The notes under the pieces: generated by a model
Database searches by the model: none
Told to the model about the DNA's origin: nothing
Seen by the model: the letters and a program-made list of their open reading frames with translations, nothing else
Position numbers and translations under genes: made by a program
Assembly: GCA_025936675.1 (NCBI GenBank)
Contig: JAICSX010000012.1
Location: 1-53,462, forward strand
Direction of reading: 5' to 3'
DNA: 53,462 bases
Source: Sphingomonas sp.
GTDB lineage: Bacteria; Pseudomonadota; Alphaproteobacteria; Sphingomonadales; Sphingomonadaceae
In this document: positions 39,001 through 48,934 of the stretch, in pieces
Layout of the letters: each line of letters begins with the position of its first letter
Numbering within the stretch: position 1 is the first letter of the stretch

Positions 39001-39399
39001 ATGTCCATCCGCAAAATGATCGCACTTCACCCGAACGTTCACGGGCACGTCAACCAGCCGCTCGGCGATGCCGTCCACCACATGATGTATTGCGCCAAGA
39101 TGTGCCGGAGTTGCTCCGACGCCTGCGTCGCCGAAGCAGTCGACATGGACCAGTGCGTCCGACTGTGCTGCGATTGCGCGGATATCTGCGATGCGACATG
39201 CAACGTCGCGCTGCGCCAATCGGGCGACAACGACCAGATCGTGCGCGAGATGCTCGAGCTCTGCGCCCGCGCCTGCGATCTTTGCGCCGCGGAATGCGAA
39301 CGCATGGACCATGAGCATTGCAAGCTCTGCGCGCAGATGTGCCGCGAATGCGCCGAGGACTGCCGCAATGCGGCTTCGTCGGTGATGGAGCCCGCGTGA
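39001..39399 (+). CDS. Cys-rich four-helix-bundle copper-binding-type protein (DUF326)
   Basis: A 132-aa cytoplasmic protein with about 19 cysteines, arranged mostly as CxxC and CxxxC in helices (CAKMCRSCSDAC, CVRLCCDCADIC, CARACDLCAAEC, CKLCAQMCRECAEDC). This is the DUF326 pattern of four-helix-bundle copper storage proteins, whose cysteines line the bundle and bind many Cu(I) ions. No twin-arginine or Sec signal is present, so it would be the cytosolic form. A gagg ribosome site precedes ATG 39001. Its stop overlaps the start of the following lipoprotein. Copper binding is inferred from the family. Confidence 0.88.
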   Translation: MSIRKMIALHPNVHGHVNQPLGDAVHHMMYCAKMCRSCSDACVAEAVDMDQCVRLCCDCADICDATCNVALRQSGDNDQIVREMLELCARACDLCAAECERMDHEHCKLCAQMCRECAEDCRNAASSVMEPA

Positions 39400-39842
39400 T
39401 GCGCTGGCCTGTCGTGCTGGCGCTGGCGCTGGCCGCGTGCGGTCACAGGCAAGGGCCGCCCGAAAACCAGGCCACCGCCAATCAGAAGGTGTCCGCGGAG
39501 GCTGGACCCGAAACGAACAAGGCGGAGGCAAATTCAGCGGCAAAGCTTCCGCCGGCCAACGCGGCGCTGCGTTTCGTCGGCACATGGGCGGCGAACCAGG
39601 GCGAATGCACAACGAAGCCGTGGATCTTCACAGAGAAGTCGCTCAGCGGCGCAGGCGCTCCGAAGTGCAGCATCTACAAGGTGAATAAAGCGCCCGGCGG
39701 CTATGACATCGCCGCGACGTGCCCGACAGAGGAACCGGTGCACAACGATCTCATCCGGCTGCGCTTCGCGGAATCGGCCGGGGCGATGCTGGTGGAATCG
39801 AATGCTCTTCCGCCGACGGGGTTGATCTATTGCGGCGAGTAG
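39399..39842 (+). CDS. Hypothetical lipoprotein
   Basis: A 147-aa predicted lipoprotein. ATG 39399 shares a base with the previous stop (TGATG). A short signal peptide leads to lipobox LAAC. A low-complexity linker rich in Ala, Asn, Glu and Lys (residues 20-55) is followed by a small domain starting FVGTWAANQGECTTKPWIF, with four cysteines (GEC, PKC, ATC, YCG) that could form two disulfides in the periplasm. Domain of unknown function. It may be cotranscribed with the copper-binding protein, which is suggestive but not proof of a shared role. Confidence 0.65.
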   Translation: MRWPVVLALALAACGHRQGPPENQATANQKVSAEAGPETNKAEANSAAKLPPANAALRFVGTWAANQGECTTKPWIFTEKSLSGAGAPKCSIYKVNKAPGGYDIAATCPTEEPVHNDLIRLRFAESAGAMLVESNALPPTGLIYCGE

Positions 39843-39891
39843 CCGCCATTCAGGCAGCTGTTTGATGACAAGCAGTCGGCAGCTTGGTCCA

Positions 39892-40440
39892 TCAAGCCGC
39901 CTTGAGTGCTTGTTCTTTCCGCCATTTGGCCAACTTCTTTAAGACCATGTCGCGCTTCAGGCGCGAGAGGTGATCGATGAACAGGACGCCGTTCAGATGG
40001 TCCATCTCGTGCTGCAGGCAGACGGCCAGCAGGCCCTCGATCTCCTCCTCGTAGGTCTTGCCCTTCTCGTCCTGCCAGCGGGCGCGGATCTTATCGGGGC
40101 GAAGCACCTCGGCATATTGCTCGGGCACCGAAAGACAGCCTTCGGTGTAAGGCACCTCGGTGTCCGAGTGCCACAGGATCTCCGGGTTGATGAAGACCCT
40201 GGGGTCCTTGATCGTGCCCGCCTCGGGATCTTCCGGATCCACCGGCTCCTGAAGGTCGATGACGAGCAGGCGGATCGGCACTCCGACCTGGACCGCGGCA
40301 AGGCCGATGCCCGGCGCGTCGTACATCGTCTCGAACATGTCCGCGACGAGCGTCCTCAGCTCGGTGTCGAACGTCTCCACCGGCTTGGAAATTTGCCGGA
40401 GGACAGGATCGGGCGTCTCATAGATGCGGCGAATGGCCAT
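39892..40440 (-). CDS. def: Peptide deformylase
   Basis: A 182-aa metalloenzyme that removes the formyl group from nascent protein N-termini. All three motifs are present: GIGLAAVQVG, EGCLSVPEQ (Cys102 ligand) and LQHEMDHLNGVLF (His144, catalytic Glu145, His148). ATG 40440. It is on the same strand just downstream of recR (31-bp gap), while fmt, its functional counterpart that adds the formyl group, is the divergent neighbour beyond recR. Confidence 0.97.
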   Translation of the reverse strand: MAIRRIYETPDPVLRQISKPVETFDTELRTLVADMFETMYDAPGIGLAAVQVGVPIRLLVIDLQEPVDPEDPEAGTIKDPRVFINPEILWHSDTEVPYTEGCLSVPEQYAEVLRPDKIRARWQDEKGKTYEEEIEGLLAVCLQHEMDHLNGVLFIDHLSRLKRDMVLKKLAKWRKEQALKAA

Positions 40441-40471
40441 GAGGTGGATTTAGTCTTTCACTTCAGGGGGT

Positions 40472-41068
40472 TCAAGCAATCGGGCGCCTCGCTCGAAGCG
40501 CCTGCGCGAGCGTTCCTTCGTCGAGATAGTCGAGCTCGCCTCCGACCGGAAGTCCGTGCGCCAACTGGCTGAGACGAATGGGAAAAGTCTCCAGCCGCTC
40601 GGCGAGATAGTGGGCCGTGGTCTGGCCCTCGAGCGTGGCGTTCATCGCCAGCACGACCTCGTCGATGCCGCCGCCCGAGACGCGGCGGACGAGCTGGTCG
40701 ATGCTGAGATCCTCGGGCCGAACACCTTCGAGCGCCGACAGTCGGCCGCCGAGCACATGATAGCGGCCGGGGAACAGCCGCGACCGGTCCAGTGCCCAGA
40801 GGTCTGCGACCTCCTCGACAACGCACAGCATCTTTTCGTCCCGGCGCGGGTCGCGGCAGATGCTGCACGGGTCGGAGGTATCGACATTGCCGCAGGTCGA
40901 GCAGGTCGAGAGCCTGTCTGCGACCTGCGTGAGCGCTGCGAGCAAAGGCTGAAGCGCGGTCTCCCGCTTCTTCATCAGGTGAAGCACTGCGCGCCGGGCC
41001 GAGCGCGGCCCAAGGCCCGGCAAGCGCGCCAGCGCTTGCGAGAGTGCTTCTATCTCCTGAGAGGCCAT
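40472..41068 (-). CDS. recR: Recombination protein RecR
   Basis: A 198-aa ring-forming protein of the RecFOR pathway, which helps RecA load onto gapped DNA. Order: helix-hairpin-helix ([20 protein letters not shown]), a four-Cys zinc finger ([16 protein letters not shown]), a Toprim domain ([15 protein letters not shown] and [18 protein letters not shown]) and the C-terminal [22 protein letters not shown]alker-like region. ATG 41068 is preceded by an agaggg site. Its upstream DNA is the palindromic element described separately. Confidence 0.97.
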   Translation of the reverse strand: MASQEIEALSQALARLPGLGPRSARRAVLHLMKKRETALQPLLAALTQVADRLSTCSTCGNVDTSDPCSICRDPRRDEKMLCVVEEVADLWALDRSRLFPGRYHVLGGRLSALEGVRPEDLSIDQLVRRVSGGGIDEVVLAMNATLEGQTTAHYLAERLETFPIRLSQLAHGLPVGGELDYLDEGTLAQALRARRPIA

Positions 41069-41079
41069 AACCGCCCTCT

Positions 41080-41152
41080 GTCATTGCGAGCGGAGCGAAG
41101 CAATCCAGCGTCGTAAACTGGATTGCTTCGTCGCTTCGCTCCTCGCAATGAC
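41080..41152. repeat. Palindromic REP/MITE-like element filling the recR-fmt spacer
   Basis: The left arm (41080-41108) starts gtcattgcgag and ends gcgaagcaatccag. The right arm (41118-41152) is its imperfect reverse complement, six bases longer, starting ctggattgcttcg and ending ctcgcaatgac. The loop is 9 nt. This matches a palindromic unit that is widespread in alphaproteobacterial and other genomes and which I recognise from spurious translations such as [11 protein letters not shown]. It takes up 73 of the 91 bp between the recR and fmt start codons, leaving only the two ribosome sites outside. One copy in the window. Confidence 0.85.
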
Positions 41153-41159
41153 GGGAGCC

Positions 41160-42062
41160 ATGCGGATCATCTTCATGGGATCGCCCGAGTTCGCGGTGCC
41201 AAACCTCGATGCCCTGGTGGCAAGCGGGCGGGAGGTCGTCTGCGTCTACACCCAGCCGCCACGGCCAGCCGGACGCGGCAAGGGCGAACGCAAGACGGCG
41301 GTTCATGAGCGCGCGGAGGCGCTAGGCATCGAGGTGCGGCCTCCGAGGAGCCTTCGAAACGAGGAGGAGCAGGAGCGGTTTCGCGCACTGAATGCCGATC
41401 TCGCGGTGGTCGCTGCCTATGGACTCATCCTGCCCAAGCCGATCCTCGACGCGCCGAAGCAGGGGTGCATCAACGTCCATGCGTCCCTCCTTCCCCGCTG
41501 GCGCGGCGCGGCGCCGATCCAGCGTGCCATTCTCGCCGGAGATGAGGTTACCGGCGTGACGATCATGCGGATGGAAGAAGGCCTCGATACCGGCCCTATA
41601 CTGCTCAAGCGCGAGTTGGACATTCGAGAGAAGAACGCCGGACAAGTCACGGAAGAGCTTGCCAATCTCGGGGCCGCCGCACTCGTCGAATGGCTCGACA
41701 ACCCGACTCCGGCGCAGGCTCAGCCGGCCGAAGGCGTGACCTACGCCTCGAAGATCGACAAGGCCGAGGCGCGGATCGACTGGTCGAAGGCCGCTGCGGA
41801 AATCGAGCGGCAAGTTCGTGCCTTCAGCCCGTCTCCCGGCGCCTGGTTCGAAGTGAACGGCGAACGGATGAAGCTGCTGGAGGCTCTGGCCGGAGACGAG
41901 GCCTCCGGCGTCCCCGGCCAAGTACTCGACGATTGCCTCAGCGTGGCGTGCGGTTCGGGATACATTCGGCCGCTTAAGGTGCAGCGTGCAGGACGGGCGC
42001 CGATGACGCCCGGCGAACTTCTCCGCGGATTCCCGATCCCCAAGGGAACGATCCTGAAGTGA
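41160..42062 (+). CDS. fmt: Methionyl-tRNA formyltransferase
   Basis: A 300-aa enzyme that formylates initiator Met-tRNA with 10-formyl-tetrahydrofolate. ATG 41160 is chosen because gggag lies just before it and [16 protein letters not shown] is the standard start. The catalytic loop [19 protein letters not shown] and [16 protein letters not shown] follow, with the OB-like C-terminal domain ([19 protein letters not shown]). The next gene, truA, starts in a GTGA overlap, so the two are coupled. Confidence 0.97.
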   Translation: MRIIFMGSPEFAVPNLDALVASGREVVCVYTQPPRPAGRGKGERKTAVHERAEALGIEVRPPRSLRNEEEQERFRALNADLAVVAAYGLILPKPILDAPKQGCINVHASLLPRWRGAAPIQRAILAGDEVTGVTIMRMEEGLDTGPILLKRELDIREKNAGQVTEELANLGAAALVEWLDNPTPAQAQPAEGVTYASKIDKAEARIDWSKAAAEIERQVRAFSPSPGAWFEVNGERMKLLEALAGDEASGVPGQVLDDCLSVACGSGYIRPLKVQRAGRAPMTPGELLRGFPIPKGTILK

Positions 42063-42799
42063 CCCGCTGGCGGCTGACGATCGAATATGACGGCGGCCCG
42101 TTCATGGGCTGGCAGCGGCAGGAGCATGGCCCCTCGGTTCAGCAGACGCTCGAGGCAGCGCTGCACAAGATGACCGGCCAGCAGGCGGTATTCACGGCCG
42201 CTGGCCGAACCGACGCCGGCGTCCATGCGCTGGCGATGAGTGCCCATGTGGACATAGGGCGCGAGCTGACGGGACATCGCCTGCGAGAGGGGCTGAACGC
42301 GCTGGTCCGGCCTCGTCCAATATCGGTCCTGGAGATCGAGCCTGTTGCCGACCACTGGCACGCGCGCTTTTCCTGCATCGGCCGGCGTTATCTGTACCGG
42401 ATCCTCAGCCGCCGGGCCCCGCCGGCGCTCGACGCCGCGCGCGTTTGGCACATTCCCGTGCCGCTCGATGTCGATGCCATGCTCGAGGGGGCTTCTCACC
42501 TCATTGGCCGTCATGACTTCACCACCTTCCGGTCCGCGCAATGCCAGTCGGACAGCCCGGTGAAGACGCTCGACCGGCTCGACGTGAGCCGGGTTGGCGA
42601 GGAGATCCACGTCACCGCCGCGGCGCGCAGCTTCCTTCACCACCAGGTGCGTTCGATGGTCGGTTGCCTCGCAATGGTGGGTCGGGGTCAGTGGACGCCT
42701 GACGACATGCGCAAAGCGCTCGAATCACGCGACCGAGCCGCTCTTGGATTCAATGCGCCGCCGCACGGCCTTTATTTCGTCGAGGCGATCTACCCCTAG
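42059..42799 (+). CDS. truA: tRNA pseudouridine synthase A
   Basis: A 246-aa enzyme that makes pseudouridine at positions 38-40 in the tRNA anticodon stem. GTG 42059 overlaps fmt. The catalytic Asp52 lies in [10 protein letters not shown], with the N-terminal [17 protein letters not shown] and C-terminal [19 protein letters not shown] blocks. The stop overlaps the stop of the convergent PLP-decarboxylase-like gene in a shared ctag. Confidence 0.97.
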   Translation: MTRWRLTIEYDGGPFMGWQRQEHGPSVQQTLEAALHKMTGQQAVFTAAGRTDAGVHALAMSAHVDIGRELTGHRLREGLNALVRPRPISVLEIEPVADHWHARFSCIGRRYLYRILSRRAPPALDAARVWHIPVPLDVDAMLEGASHLIGRHDFTTFRSAQCQSDSPVKTLDRLDVSRVGEEIHVTAAARSFLHHQVRSMVGCLAMVGRGQWTPDDMRKALESRDRAALGFNAPPHGLYFVEAIYP

Positions 42800-44025
42800 A
42801 CGAGCATCTCCCGCGCCGGCGGGCGGCTCTCCCAGGATTGCGGGCTTGCGCTGAGCCCGTAGGCGCCGGCGCAGAAGATGGCGATGAGGTCGCCGACCTC
42901 GCTTCGCGGCAGCATCACCTGGTCTCCGAACACGTCGAAAGGAGTGGCGAGGCAGCCGCTGACCGTCACCTGCTCTTCGGCGGGTGCTCCGAAGTGGTTT
43001 GCTGCGGCGATCGGGAAGTTGGCATGGCTGCGCTCGAGGAGGCAGCCTGTCGCGTTGAGGAGGTGGTGACCGCCGCCGTCGGTCGTCAGGAACGTCTCTC
43101 CACAGCTCTCCGTCCGATCGAGGATCCGGGTCAAATAGACTCCGCATTCGGCGACCAGCCAGCGGCCTAGCTCGAGCGACAGCCTGGTGGTCGCGAGCAA
43201 TTCAGGCCCGTCGCAAAGGGTTTCGTGAAGCGCCTTCGCGACCCGATAGAGATCGATCGGCTTCTCGCCGGCGAAATAAGGCACGTCGAAGCCGCCGCCG
43301 AGGTTAAGCTCAGGCACCGGAATGCCAAGCGCATCGGAGATATCGCCGGCGCAGGAGATGATCGCCTTGTGCGCTTCGATCAGGGCCGGTTCCTCGAGCG
43401 ATTGGGCCGCGGCGAAGATGTGGAGCCCGCGCCAGTCGACGCCGGCGTCGATCAATCCTTTGACGACCGCCGGAACGCGTTCTGCATCGATACCGAATGG
43501 CGTGGGCCGCGCCCCCGGAGTGAATCCCCGATTGTCGATCGAGAAAGGCGGATTCACCCGCACTGCCAGTCGCGGGGCCATACCCACGCGCTCACCCGCG
43601 CGAATCGCCCTCTCAGCTTCGCCCTCGCTCTCGACACTGATGGTCGCGCCCGCGGATATGCCGAGCTCGAGCTCGTCGTCCCTCTTTCCAGGACCGGCAA
43701 AGGTCATTCCAATGCCCGCTAGGCCGGCGCGCTTCAAATGCTCGAGCTCGCCGCGCGAGACAACGCGGAATCCGTCGACATATCTTCCAAGGAAGTTGAG
43801 CAACGGCTCGTACGGGTTTGCGCTGACAGAATAATAAATTGCCAGCCCGTCGGGCATCGCAGCCTTGAGGGCAGCGATATTCCCGCCGACGATATTGTTG
43901 TCATAGACGAACAGCGGTGTTCCACCGGCTTCGCCGACAAGCTCATCCGCACGAGCGCCCCCGATCAGCAGCTGCCCGTCTGCAGCGGCCTCGAAATAGG
44001 GCGGGATCGGTCCGGTCGGCTTCAC
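42796..44025 (-). CDS. Fold-type-III PLP decarboxylase homologue lacking the PLP lysine
   Basis: A 409-aa alanine-racemase-fold protein related to diaminopimelate/ornithine decarboxylases and to exosortase-A-associated decarboxylases. GTG 44025 start. Recognisable: [32 protein letters not shown] (the Gly-rich phosphate-binding loop), [26 protein letters not shown] and [12 protein letters not shown]. The motif that normally reads YxVKAN, whose Lys holds PLP, is here YYSVSANP with Ser68 (codon 43822-43824). A serine codon needs two base changes from a lysine codon, so a single-base sequencing error is unlikely. Either the cofactor is bound without a Schiff base or the protein is no longer a decarboxylase. 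Substrate unknown. Confidence 0.82.
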   Translation of the reverse strand: MKPTGPIPPYFEAAADGQLLIGGARADELVGEAGGTPLFVYDNNIVGGNIAALKAAMPDGLAIYYSVSANPYEPLLNFLGRYVDGFRVVSRGELEHLKRAGLAGIGMTFAGPGKRDDELELGISAGATISVESEGEAERAIRAGERVGMAPRLAVRVNPPFSIDNRGFTPGARPTPFGIDAERVPAVVKGLIDAGVDWRGLHIFAAAQSLEEPALIEAHKAIISCAGDISDALGIPVPELNLGGGFDVPYFAGEKPIDLYRVAKALHETLCDGPELLATTRLSLELGRWLVAECGVYLTRILDRTESCGETFLTTDGGGHHLLNATGCLLERSHANFPIAAANHFGAPAEEQVTVSGCLATPFDVFGDQVMLPRSEVGDLIAIFCAGAYGLSASPQSWESRPPAREMLV

Positions 44026-44061
44026 TGGCGAGTCCCCCTCTCGCTTCGCGTGGTCGTGCTC

Positions 44062-44083
44062 GGGCAGTCGCCCCGGACTGCCC
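44062..44083. other. Hairpin in the spacer between trxB and the PLP-decarboxylase-like gene
   Basis: The 8-bp arms gggcagtc (44062-44069) and gactgccc (44076-44083) pair around a 6-nt loop in the 67-bp gap between the trxB stop and the start of the decarboxylase-like gene. It lacks a following U-tract on either strand, so it is not a classical terminator. It may still attenuate read-through from trxB or stabilise the message; this is inference from structure. Confidence 0.4.
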
Positions 44084-44092
44084 TGCGCGCGA

Positions 44093-45067
<975 letters not shown>

Positions 45068-45110
45068 TTAGGGGCGCATGTGACGCCCCGCAACGGCGAG
45101 AAATTCGCGC

Positions 45111-45260
45111 TTAAACTGCGCGCCGTCCCGCGACGAAATTCCAGATGAGCACGATGATGCCGATGACGAGCAGGATGTGGATCAGCCCGCCGGCCACGTG
45201 GAATGCAAAGAATCCGAGCGCCCACAGGATGAGCAGGATGATGGCGATGGTGAGAAGCAT
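45111..45260 (-). CDS. Small membrane protein (DUF5670/lmo0937-like), 49 aa
   Basis: A 49-aa protein, too short for standard gene finders. It has two hydrophobic stretches (MLLTIAIILLILWALGFFAF and LIHILLVIGIIVLIWNFVAG) separated by HVAGG, and a basic end GRRAV. A gaggaagg ribosome site precedes ATG 45260. The pattern matches small lmo0937-type membrane proteins, which are often stress induced, and an EcfG-type promoter lies 38 bp upstream. A housekeeping role in membrane stress is inference. Confidence 0.82.
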   Translation of the reverse strand: MLLTIAIILLILWALGFFAFHVAGGLIHILLVIGIIVLIWNFVAGRRAV

Positions 45261-45298
45261 TGGCTGCCTTCCTCGTTATAGTCACGGAACGGACGCGT

Positions 45299-45323
45299 AA
45301 CGGGCGAGCTTGATGCGTGTTCC
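45299..45323 (-). promoter_or_regulatory. EcfG-type general-stress promoter
   Basis: On the minus strand the sequence reads ggaac (45323-45319), 16 bases, cgtt (45302-45299), an exact match to the alphaproteobacterial EcfG consensus ggaac-N16/17-cgtt. The -10 lies 38 bp upstream of ATG 45260, giving a short leader. The site points at the 49-aa membrane protein gene and lies downstream of pyrG's stop, so it would allow stress-specific transcription of this gene. EcfG is the sigma factor released by the PhyR-NepR cascade. Confidence 0.75.
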
Positions 45324-45334
45324 GCTCGCGAGGA

Positions 45335-46981
<1,647 letters not shown>

Positions 46982-47039
46982 TTAGGGGGAGAGTTGCTCC
47001 GCGCGCAAGCCGCAGCGTGAAAAAAGTTTTCTTGAAAGC

Positions 47040-47414
47040 TTATTGAGCGAGCGGAACTGCCGGCGCCTGCTGATTCTGCGTCGGAGCGGTCGCGGGGCTG
47101 GGTTGCGTCTGCGCAGGCTGCGGCTTCTGTTGCTGCTGCTGCGAAGTCGCAAGCTTGCCGGCCAGCGAGGTATCGATCTTGGCCGGCGTGCGGGTTGCAC
47201 CGGCGATCGCAGCCATGACGATCGAAAGCACGATGAACAGGCCGCCGAGCACAGAAGTCGCGCGCGTCAGGAAATCGGCCGCGCCGCGCGCCGTCATGAA
47301 GCCCGACGAGCTCCCGCCGACGCCGAGGCCGCCGCCTTCCGACCGCTGCATCAGGATGACGGTGATGAGGCTGATGGCGATAAGCGCCTGAACGATCAGA
47401 AGGAATGCGAACAT
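47040..47414 (-). CDS. secG: Preprotein translocase subunit SecG
   Basis: A 124-aa inner-membrane component of the SecYEG channel. ATG 47414 gives MFAFLLIVQALIAISLITVIL as first transmembrane segment; the second is TSVLGGLFIVLSIVMAAIAG, with the connecting GGGLGVGGSSSG-type loop between. After the second segment there is a Gln- and Pro-rich tail (about residues 88-124), longer than in E. coli SecG and common in alphaproteobacteria. It lies between the duplicated-domain protein and pyrG on the same strand. Confidence 0.92.
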   Translation of the reverse strand: MFAFLLIVQALIAISLITVILMQRSEGGGLGVGGSSSGFMTARGAADFLTRATSVLGGLFIVLSIVMAAIAGATRTPAKIDTSLAGKLATSQQQQQKPQPAQTQPSPATAPTQNQQAPAVPLAQ

Positions 47415-47476
47415 AAAGCGGACTTTCGAAGGTGCGCGGCGCACTTAGCGAGCGCCACGCCCCCTTTCAACCGCGG

Positions 47477-48019
47477 CTACTTGCCCGCCGTCGAGCCGCC
47501 TGGAGCGGTGCTTGCGGGTGTTCCGCCGCTGCCGCTGGTCAGAGCCTCGATCTGGTCGGCGGTGTAGCCGATCGTCACGGTACCGTCCGCATTTCCGCGA
47601 AGACCAGTGATCGGAACGGCAATGCGCTTCCCCGACGTGAGCGTCATCGTGACCTGACCATTGTCGACCGCGTCGATCTTTCCGATGGCCGTCCCGGCTG
47701 AGCCGTTGACCGTTGCGCCGGCGACGATCGCCTTCTGGCTCGCGGCGGCGGCCGCCTCGACCTGCGTGTCGAGCTGGGCCTGGGTCATGCCGAAAATCAG
47801 CTTGCCCTGGTCGACGCGGAAGCTCGCCTTCGGGAGCAAGGCGTCATGCTTGTCGGTCTTGATCTGGACATTGTCGCCCCTGATCGCGGTCACCGTCCCG
47901 ACCGGAGCGCCGCTCGTGTCGACGACCTGCATGCCGACGGCCTGGCCCAGTGCTGGAGCGGCGACAACCGCGAGGGCAAGTGCAATTGCTGAATTCGTTA
48001 CAGTTTGAAGTCGCATCAT
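47477..48019 (-). CDS. Exported protein with an internal duplication
   Basis: A 180-aa predicted periplasmic protein. A signal peptide (AIALALAVVAAPALGQA) follows ATG 48019 (or ATG 48016; a taggga site lies just before). The mature part is two similar halves of about 60 residues, each with a GxxxGtvtai-like turn, a Vqi/Vtm strand and a closing g.TxxQl pattern: SGAPVGTVTAIRGDNVQIK ending GMTQAQLDTQV, then GTAIGKIDAVDNGQVTMTL ending GYTADQIEAL. This resembles a duplicated PRC-barrel-like fold, which is a guess. Gly/Ser/Thr-rich tail. It sits between tpiA and secG, an order that is normally direct. Confidence 0.65.
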   Translation of the reverse strand: MMRLQTVTNSAIALALAVVAAPALGQAVGMQVVDTSGAPVGTVTAIRGDNVQIKTDKHDALLPKASFRVDQGKLIFGMTQAQLDTQVEAAAAASQKAIVAGATVNGSAGTAIGKIDAVDNGQVTMTLTSGKRIAVPITGLRGNADGTVTIGYTADQIEALTSGSGGTPASTAPGGSTAGK

Positions 48020-48079
48020 TTCCCTACCTTTGGTTAGGGTCCTACCTTAGCAAACCGAGGCTGATTGTGAACTGAACAG

Positions 48080-48826
48080 CTAGCGCTCAGCAGCCGCGGC
48101 GACAATTGGCACGAAGTCGGTTGCCTTGAGGCTTGCGCCGCCGACCAAAGCTCCGTCGACGTCGCCGATCGAGAAAATTTCCACTGCGTTGGAAGCCTTG
48201 ACGGACCCGCCGTAAAGAATGCGGATCTGCCGCCCTTCCTCGCCAAAGCGGTCAGACAGGTTCGAGCGGATTGCTGCGTGCATTTCGCGGATTTCCGTGC
48301 TTGTCGGGATCTTGCCGGTCCCGATTGCCCAGATCGGCTCATACGCGATCGCCAGCTCGGCCGCGCCAAGTGTTCCTGGCAGGGAACGTTTCAGCTGGTT
48401 CATCACCGTCTCAAGAGCCGACCCGCTCTCCCGCTGCTGGATTTCTTCGCCGACGCAGAGAATCACCCTGAGACCCGCCGCCAGGGCCGCCTCGGCCTTG
48501 GCTTTTACCTCGGAATCGCTCTCACGCTGCGCATCGCGCCGCTCCGAATGGCCAACGATGGTCAAGGTTGCGCCGGCATCTAGCAGCATGTGCGCCGACG
48601 TGCAGCCCGTATGGGCGCCCTTCTCTGCACCATGAACGTCCTGCCCACCAATCGCGAATCCCGGCACCGCGCGAGCTGCACGCTCGATCAAGCTCGCCGG
48701 GACGCAAAGCGCGACATCGACACTTGGGTAATCCGCCGCGGCACCGGCGATTGCCCGGACCTCATCGAGATCCGCAGAAAGGCCGTGCATCTTCCAGTTG
48801 CCCGCAACGAGCTTTCTCAACGCCAT
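48080..48826 (-). CDS. tpiA: Triosephosphate isomerase
   Basis: A 248-aa glycolytic enzyme that interconverts dihydroxyacetone phosphate and glyceraldehyde 3-phosphate. The N-terminus LVAGNWKMHG carries Lys12; the catalytic base Glu163 lies in AYEPIWAIGTG, and His93 in VGHSERR. The phosphate loop is GGSVKASNA. ATG 48826. It heads the tpiA, exported protein, secG, pyrG run and is divergent from ppiD with a 108-bp spacer. Confidence 0.97.
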   Translation of the reverse strand: MALRKLVAGNWKMHGLSADLDEVRAIAGAAADYPSVDVALCVPASLIERAARAVPGFAIGGQDVHGAEKGAHTGCTSAHMLLDAGATLTIVGHSERRDAQRESDSEVKAKAEAALAAGLRVILCVGEEIQQRESGSALETVMNQLKRSLPGTLGAAELAIAYEPIWAIGTGKIPTSTEIREMHAAIRSNLSDRFGEEGRQIRILYGGSVKASNAVEIFSIGDVDGALVGGASLKATDFVPIVAAAAER

Positions 48827-48934
48827 CGACTCTTAACCCTCTCCCCTCGTCAGTCTGGCCGTAGCCGCGGCGCTTGATGCACGCCAGCCTCACCCCTAAA
48901 GCAGCGCCCAACTTCCATCCGCACCGGGAACCCG

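Noticed and set aside
44062..44083. Hairpin as a Rho-independent terminator.
   Set aside because: No U-tract follows on either strand, so it is listed only as a hairpin.
46990..47039. The gaaaaaagttttc stretch between secG and pyrG as a terminator.
   Set aside because: No GC-rich stem precedes it on the minus strand, and secG and pyrG are in one direction as a likely operon.
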